Origin: Pseudofabraea citricarpa
Taxonomy: Eukaryota; Ascomycota; Leotiomycetes; Helotiales; Dermateaceae
Reading direction: 5' to 3'
Assembly (NCBI GenBank): GCA_029641185.1
Contig: JAPWGK010000004.1
Span: 2,383,049-2,447,048, forward strand
DNA length: 64,000 bases
Under the pieces are notes generated by a model. That model had not been told where the DNA came from and made no database searches. It was given only the letters and a program-made list of their open reading frames with translations. Shown one piece after another: positions 56,753 to 64,000 of this stretch. Every line of letters starts with the position of its first letter. The first letter of the stretch is position 1. Made by a program: the position numbers and the translations under genes.

Positions 56753-57674
56753 TTTCTTCTTCTTTTCTTTTCACTCTCTCTCACCTGTGATAGAAGCGAT
56801 AAATGCAAGGACTGTAATAGAGAAGAGCCGCCTTTCGAGATTGGAATCGAAGAGTGAGATGCACGAAGAAAGTGCGATAGAGTAAGGATGAGGAAGAAAG
56901 GAATGGAAAATCAAACGTTGCATGAATGACAGCCAATCATCGTCAGTCGCCATATAGGCCAGTCAGCCCCGCTTTGCGTGAATGGCCATAATTAATCCAA
57001 GAGATTGATATCAACTCATTTCTTCGCAAATACCTACCATAAGGCACAATAAAATGTCTAATGCATGCTGTTATACCAGCAGATCCCAACGCCAAAGACC
57101 ATCGGAAATATCTGACATTACGAGTTGCTCTACCGGTACTTTTGATGTTGGATTTGTTGCAAACGTTGGGGGTTGACAGGCCCCCTAATTCTATTTTCTT
57201 CCCGTGGCGAATTCTTCCCTTGGCTGGCAATTGATTGTCTTTGGCCATTGGCTTACTTACCTTACCTATAGTCTTATCGCGAGTTCCAAACAGCGAAGTG
57301 GATAAATTGACAAAGTCAATGTGCATGTTTCAGCATGCCTCTAAGTTTAGATCTAACTCTAAAGCTAAATTGTTAATCATTCCTGGTCTTTTCTTTTCTG
57401 ACTTCTCATGAATACCTACATGTACTTTTTCTGACGAAGCTGAGTGCCCCACACTTGAAATCGATATTATCCTCTCTTAGATTCTGGCAATGTCCCTTCA
57501 AGGACCCACATCCCATGCCTTGGCCTGCTTCTCAAAATGTGTAAGTCCTGGCCTATCCCTTCCCATCTCTTTTGAGACTCCACTGTATGCATCTGCAACG
57601 GCAGTTTTCTACCAGGCCATCAATCAAGAATAAATCAATCGTGAGCCGTATCACTCCACAAAGTGGCCACCATA
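56753..57674. other. Intergenic
   Basis: 922 bp between divergent genes; no gene supported. ORFs on the minus strand near 56943-57326 show no family features. Confidence 0.45.
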
Positions 57675-57984
57675 ATGCGAGCTGTACGTTACCATGGAAA
57701 CAAGGACCTCCGTGTCGACCAAATTAATGAGCCACGCTGTGGGAAGAGTCAGGTCAAAGTGAGCGCTCCACTGAATCTGCAAGTGATTCATCTCAAATCC
57801 GCAATTGCTGACATTAACCATTGTCAATCAAATTGCTCCTGCATTTGCTGGTATCTGTGGATCTGGTAAGTGAGCTCACTTATTTGCTCTGGTATTCTCT
57901 GAATCGAGAACACTGCCAGACATCATGGAGTATACAAAAGGCCCAGCGACTATCCCATTGGAAGTTCCGCATCTGATTACTATA
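57675..57984 (+). pseudogene. Truncated butanediol-dehydrogenase-like zinc alcohol dehydrogenase
   Basis: 5' remnant of a medium-chain dehydrogenase of the (R,R)-butanediol dehydrogenase type. Coding segments: 57675-57758 (28 codons, starting MRAVRYHGNKDLRV), 57832-57865 (IAPAFAGICGS, containing the zinc Cys) and 57920 to about 57980 (DIMEYTKGPATIP). Similarity stops within a line of the AT-rich block, before the GHE zinc motif, so at least three quarters of the enzyme is missing. The first intron also lacks an AG at its 3' end (caatcaa then attgct). Both defects indicate a dead gene broken by repeat DNA. Confidence 0.75.
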
Positions 57985-58050
57985 TTTCTCTATTAAGGGT
58001 TAGGAATAGAGATTTTTCTTTTAAAAAAAGTATTTTTTTTTTTTTTTTAT

Positions 58051-58320
58051 AAGTAAATCCTTACTTTTATTAAAACTCGCAAGCAGGTTTAAATCAGATT
58101 TAGTAAAATCTAAGGATTTCTCGTTTTTAGGGAAGTAAATTCCTACTTTTATTAAAACTCGCAAGCAGGTTTAAATCAGATTTAGTAAAATCTAAGGATT
58201 TCTCGTTTTTAGGGAAGTAAATTCTTACTTTTATTAAAACTCGCAAGTAGGTTTAAATCAGATTTAGTAAAATCTAAGGATTTCTCATTTTTAGGGAAGT
58301 AAATTCCTACTTTTATTAAA
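58051..58320 (+). repeat. 82-bp tandem repeat, about 3.3 copies
   Basis: Units begin at 58051, 58133, 58215 and 58297 (partial), each opening aagtaaatt/cc-tactttta and ending ctaaggatttctc.tttttaggg. They differ by only a few transitions. A more diverged copy lies at about 59041-59115. The array abuts the broken dehydrogenase gene and may be the internal repeat of a transposon end. Confidence 0.9.
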
Positions 58321-58566
58321 ACTACTAGGCTAATACTTATATTTATTATCTATTTTTTATTCCTAAGATTAAGAATACGGTTCGCTATTATAAACCCTAG
58401 ACTTTTTAGATTAGGTGTAGATAATAATAATTAGAATCGCTTTTTCGTATATTTTACTTTAGGTTACTAGGCTAATATCTATATTTATTATCTATCTTTT
58501 ATTCCTAAGATTAAGAATATAGTCTGCTATTATAAACCCTAGACTTTTTAGATTAAGCGTAGATTA
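58321..58566 (+). repeat. Direct repeat of about 105 bp, two copies
   Basis: The stretch from ctaggctaatactta (about 58324) to gattaggtgtagat recurs from ctaggctaatatcta (about 58469) to gattaagcgtagat. The shared core includes tattcctaagattaagaata and tataaaccctagactttt. Copies differ mainly by transitions, as expected under RIP. Confidence 0.8.
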
Positions 58567-61500
58567 TATAAGAATCTAGTACCGATCTTTATAATAAAAT
58601 TAGATTACTTTTAAAAAAAGTAATATAATTTATACTTCGAGCTAAGCTTTTTTAGCAAAAGTAAATAAGATATAAGTTTTCTCTTATAATTAATTTTTAA
58701 TAACCTTTAATCCTAAAATACTTATAGGTTTTAATAATTTCTTTATTAATAAAAGATTAGTATAAATAGATTTTAAACTTAGGATTTATAGTATTTATAA
58801 AGCTAGCTTATACTTTTAGTATTATAATAAAAGGAGTATTTTTAATTAAACGTTATAGCGAATTTATATCTGATTCTTATAATAAAAAATATCTAGAATA
58901 AAGAAATTAATCTTCTAAAACCTAAAGTATACTTTATAATAAAATAAGATTTCCTTCCTAAGAGGATTAATTAGGTAACTTATAATATTAGGTAGTAATA
59001 GATAATAAGAATTACTTCCTAATTAGTTTTTACTAAGGAAAATCTAAGGATTTCTTATTTTTAGGAAAGTAAATTCTTATCTTTATTAAAACTTATAAGT
59101 AGGTTTAAATTAGATTAAGTTTATTATTTTATCTCTTATATATTTTCTTCTTTGCTTTTAAAGAGAAAGATAAAAACAAATAAGCTTCTAGTTATAAAGT
59201 ATTCTTTCTTAGTATTATCTTTTAGAATATATAATTATAATAAGCTTTTCTAAACCTTAAAAGTTAAAGACTAATATATTTAAGAATAAGATATATTATA
59301 TTCTTAGAAAATAAGATATTTAAATTTTATTTATTAAAATCTTAAAAAGTTTCTTTTTAGGATTATAATTTTATTATATAAATATTATTATATATTATTT
59401 ATAACTTATTACTAGTTATAACTTATTATTAGTTATATCCTCTTATAAGCTTATAATTCTAAGTACGACTTTCTTCTTAGGCTTAGGATTTTTTTATACT
59501 TAGAAAAGAAAAAATATTTTTCTCTTATATATCTTATAATCCTTATCTTAAAAAATAAATATTAGCTAAAAATAATTATATATAAGTTATCTAATTTAAA
59601 AGCTTATAGGTTTTATTAATTTTTATATTAAAATATTATAAGCGAGTAACTTTTATTTATTTTATTATAATTATATAACTAAATAATTATTCCTTACTTA
59701 AATATCTAGAAATAAGTCTTTGTTTTTATTATTACTTAGGTTTCTTTTCTACTTGCTAGTATATTATTAAAGATATAAAGCTACCTTTTAGAAATATTTT
59801 TTTAAGTATTTATATAATTTTAAAACCTCCTTTTTTTCTTATTCTATTATATTTTATCGCCTAAACTCTATTACTTGTTAAGATTTACTAACCTAGAGTA
59901 AAATAACTTTTGCTATATATAATAAACCCTAGTAAAGAATAATCTTATAAGTAAACTTAAAGATTAGATCTAAGATATATAATCTTTATATTATTAAAAA
60001 ATCCTTCTACCTTACTTGCTACCTTTTTATCTAAGGTCTTCTAATTCTTATAAAAACAAATAATAGGTAGTAGGCGATCTTATATAAGCTATTACGTATA
60101 CTTACGTTTATTATAAGACTAATAGCCGTATAATACCTAAGCTTATTCCTAAGGTAATACTAATACCTTAAAGATCGTATTAAGTAAAGTTTATACTAAG
60201 GTTTTATATAAGTTTCGTATTAGTATATCTGATATTATAATAAGGTAATAAATATTAGGGCGTATCCGAATTTATAGTATTATAAACGTAACTAATAACT
60301 AATATAATATATATAACTACGTATAAGGTATATTTAGTAATCGAATTAATAGTTATAAAGGTAGGAGGTAAAAGAAATAGTTTATTAATTATCGTAGTAA
60401 AATATAAATAATAATATATAGCTCCTAGAATACTTAAAAAGTACTTATAGAGCCCTTATATAATAGTACCTAAGGTAATAATAACTCCTTATAAAAGCAA
60501 AGAAAGTAATAAAATTAAGTATATAACCTTATTATATTTATCCCTTATATAATAGCCTTTCTTATAATACTATTAGGTATCTCTTATTTTTAATAAATTA
60601 AAGTCGGGGTATAAGATATATATCTCTTATAATTCTAGGCTATTATAATCCGCTCCTTTAATTATCTCTTAAAAGATAATCTTATAACTCTTAGATTATT
60701 TTTCTCTTATAATAAATAAACTCGTATTCCTCTAATAAATACTCCTAATAACCGGTTAAGTTATTTTTAGCTCGGATCTCTTATAAGAATTATTACTCTT
60801 AGTATAAAACCAAGTATTTTAATTATAGAAAATCCCTTAACTTAAGATATAAAGCTATAATTCTCTTTTCTTTTTATTTAGATATATTATAAACTCTAAT
60901 ATTTATTATCCTTATCTTCTAAAGATTAATTTAATATTATACTCTTCTTTTTAACTATAATTATAATACTTATCTTTTATTATATAAAAAAAGGGTATTT
61001 TAGCTAAATCGTCTCTTACCTATAAATTCTTTCGCTTCCTTTATTCGAACTAAAATAAAATACCTTTATAACTTTAACTTTATAATACCCTACTAAGTCT
61101 TTATTATTCTCTTCTTTCGGTTTCTAATATATCTACTTCTCCTTTTTTAGACCTAGTAAGTCCTTTTACGATCTTTATCCCTAGTTCTTAAACTATTTAT
61201 TACTAATCTTATTATATAAGTTAATAATACGTATTAATCTACCTTTATACTAATTATTCCTTATATTATAACCTTAATCTAAGTACGGAACTCTTAATCT
61301 TATTCCTAAGAAACCGGTTATAGATTATTTTAATATAATAAGTTTATCCTTTTTCTTCTTATTATTCTTTATAAGGGCTTAATAAAAGTTCGCGTAATTA
61401 ACTATAAGCGCTTATACTAAATATAAGGACCTATTATTATAATAAAAGATAATATATATACTAGTATCTTTTTATATAAGTTTTTTACTTTATCTTACTT

Positions 61501-64000
61501 TACGAAAATTTCGTTAGATTATCTTATAAAAGATAAGTAATACTTTATTAAGGTATTTTATACGCTAAGTAATTATAAGGATACTTATCGCTTTAAATAG
61601 GTATACGCCCTAAATTATTATATCTAGGCCTAAGCTAATTCTTATATAAACTATCTTTATCCTAGAAAAGAAGATAATTATAAATACTAATAAGTTAATA
61701 AGCGTATACTTTAACTTAGTTCTAATATCCTTAGATTTTATTATCTTATATAATACTCTTAATAAGCTTAAGAATAAGCTTTATCTTATTAAACGATAAG
61801 TTATCTTCGAGCTAGTAATAAAATATTAGTATAAACTTCGTATAAAGCTAAGCTTACCTAAATATCTTTCTACTTTTAATAATTCGATTATCTCTAATAA
61901 TCCTAAGGATATATAACCTATAGAATAAGAGACTATTAGTAAAATAGCCTAGTAATAAGCTAAGACTCTTATAATCTTAGAGTATAATTACTTCTTATTT
62001 AATATACTTAATAATAAAAATAAAATAATAGCTTTTATTTTTAAAGTTTTATATAATATACTTCTAAAAAAGAACTCGCTCTAGATACTAAAGGACGCGT
62101 ATTATAAATTAGATTTACCTAATAATACTCGAAATCCTTTACTAGAATATTATAATTATCTAATTATTATTTATAAGTCTTATTATATTACTTTTATAAA
62201 ACTTATACTTACTTTTATAAGTTCCCTAGTCTTATTATTTATTATCCGGCTACTAACTTTAGCCTTAGGAGGAAGTTCTAAGTTAAGAAGGTAAGAAAGA
62301 GATTATACCTAATATCTTATTTAACTTCTTAAATAAGAATAAGTTAAAAGTAAGAAAATATCTTTATAATTACTTAAAAAAGATCTTAGCTTTATAAAAA
62401 AGCTTTCGTACTAAGAAGTAAGAAAAAAAGCTCTAGTTTATTAACTATCCTCTAGTAAGTTTATCCTTTTACTTAATAAGACCTTACTAAGCGCTAACTA
62501 AGTATTTATAAAACTTAATATATAATATAAAGAACTTATTTTATATTTATTAAAAGAAGAAGATTATTATTAGCGATCTTAAGTTTATTTAGAAGAAGCT
62601 TCTAAAGTTTATAGATATTATCTTAGAAGATTAAGTTTATAGTTTAAAGTAATACTTAGACTTTATAGTTAAGAAGATTACTCTAGTAACTTCTAAGTTA
62701 AAAGGTAGTTAACTATTAAGTAATATAAGCTTTCTATCTACTAGTATTTTAACTCCTAGTTATTAGACTTAATTATAAAGTTAGGCTTTAACTTAGCCTC
62801 CTACTTCTAATACTAGGATTATATTACCTGTTACTTTAACTAGATTAAGAGGAGATTAATCTAATATTTTAGTCGAGAAATATAAGTAGTTATATTATTA
62901 GGTTAAGTTATATCTACTTTTCTTAGTAAAAAAGAAGGATAATAAAATTATAGCTTTAAAAGACCTAGTTATAAATCTAAAAGATAATACGAGTACTTCT
63001 AAGAATATTATTACTCCTTTAGTTAATAAAGATATTAACCCTTTTAATACTAGCGACTTTAATCACGTTAATAAAGCTATTAATTAACAGGTTAAGAATA
63101 TAAATATAGATATTAATAGCGATTCCTATAATAAAAATAATAACTAGGAAAAAGAAGAAAAAGAAGAATCTCTTTTTATTTCCTTATCTTATAAAATATA
63201 CTCTTAGTAAAAGATCCTTATATACTTAAAAAGTACTCTAAAGTATTCTTTTAGTTCTAATAATAACTAGATCTTTTTATTTTCGAAGCGATTATATTAT
63301 AATACTTCTAATATTATTTTTGTTTCTTTATTATCTTCTAGAAAGCTAAAAGCTCTTATAAAATCGTTCTTATATTCTCTTTATATTAAGAGAGCCTTTT
63401 TTATACCTATTATATTATTTAATTATTTTTATCCTTTAGGTAGTAAATATTATTCTTATATTATTAGTTTTAATTACTTAAAGTATTATATTCGCGTAAA
63501 TAATCTATTCCTAACTTATATAATCTTAGCTAATATTATCCTAGCCCGAGTACCTTAATAAGCTAGATATCTTTATTCTTAAGATTCGAAATAAGATATT
63601 CGTATTATATTACCTTTATAATACTAAGAATAAAAAGAATAAAATAACTAAGAGACTAGATAAGTATTTAAATAACCTTTAGATTTTAGTTAATACTACG
63701 TGCGATTTAAAATAAATTATACTAGTAATTCGTAATTACTTTTATAAGAAAGACCTTTTATTATTTTCTAAGGGTTACTTAGAGCTCTACGAAGCTTACG
63801 AAAAGTATAATAAGGCTCTAAAAGTTCTTAAGAAGGCTAATCGTACGAAGAAGAAGCTTATTACTAATACTTTTGCTATTATTATTCTTATATCTGCTTT
63901 TACTATTAGCTCTACTAAACCTAGTAATAATAATAATTAAGATAAGTTAATCCGCTTTTATAATAACTTTAATAAGTTTAAGAAGTTTATTAAGGAGACT

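Larger units (their letters stand above)
57985..64000. repeat. AT-rich, RIP-like degenerate repeat block to the window end
   Basis: About 6 kb dominated by TA dinucleotides and near-devoid of long open frames on either strand. This is the signature expected of repeat-induced point mutation in ascomycete transposons. Isolated protein-like scraps remain (for example around 63775-63870, where lysine-rich codons run for about 30 residues). It probably contains one or more dead transposons, but I cannot assign a family by eye. No gene is annotated inside it. Confidence 0.85.

Noticed and set aside
1..64000. tRNA, rRNA, CRISPR or bacterial-type operon features
   Set aside because: None recognised by eye; the window is eukaryotic, and short RNA genes cannot be excluded without a covariance-model scan.

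Overview
The window is filamentous ascomycete (Pezizomycotina) DNA. Genes carry many 45-99 nt introns with GTAAGT-type donors and CTAAC/CTGAC-like branch points. Coding DNA has moderate GC, there are Zn2Cys6 regulators and a highly reducing polyketide synthase, and the last 6 kb are extremely AT-rich, as RIP-mutated repeats are. Leotiomycetes is possible, but I cannot prove it from the sequence.

From about 0.7 to 42.1 kb the genes form what looks like one secondary-metabolite cluster. In order they are: class I/II aminotransferase, O-methyltransferase, P450-A, MCT-type MFS transporter, FMN-dependent alpha-hydroxy-acid dehydrogenase, 2OG-Fe(II) oxygenase, an AflR-like Zn2Cys6 regulator, a short-chain dehydrogenase (SDR), a 2394-residue highly reducing PKS (KS-AT-DH-pseudoMT-ER-KR-ACP, no releasing domain), two further SDRs, a cupin, P450-B, P450-C, a TetX-like FAD monooxygenase and a second Zn2Cys6 regulator with a middle homology region. 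A zinc alcohol dehydrogenase runs off the left edge and may also belong. Two gene pairs are divergent over short shared promoters (MFS/FMN dehydrogenase and PKS/SDR). I infer that the PKS makes a reduced linear chain, which the three P450s, the 2OG oxygenase, the FAD monooxygenase, the SDRs and the methyltransferase then oxidise, reduce and methylate. The aminotransferase and the hydroxy-acid dehydrogenase point to an amino-acid-derived keto or hydroxy acid, or to amination of the chain. I do not recognise the product.

From 43 to 57.7 kb the genes look unrelated to the cluster: a secreted GH95 alpha-L-fucosidase, a Nudix hydrolase, a small hypothetical protein, a GNAT acetyltransferase, a kinase-like protein lacking the canonical catalytic motifs, a TauD-type dioxygenase and a third Zn2Cys6 regulator. 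A butanediol-dehydrogenase-like gene at 57.7 kb is cut off where the AT-rich block begins. That block (about 58-64 kb) starts with an 82-bp tandem repeat, and I see no intact gene in it. An 805-bp TIR element lies at 37 kb, between two cluster genes.

Exon boundaries below were worked out by hand from reading frame, splice consensus and family similarity. All multi-exon models close in frame, but none has transcript support.
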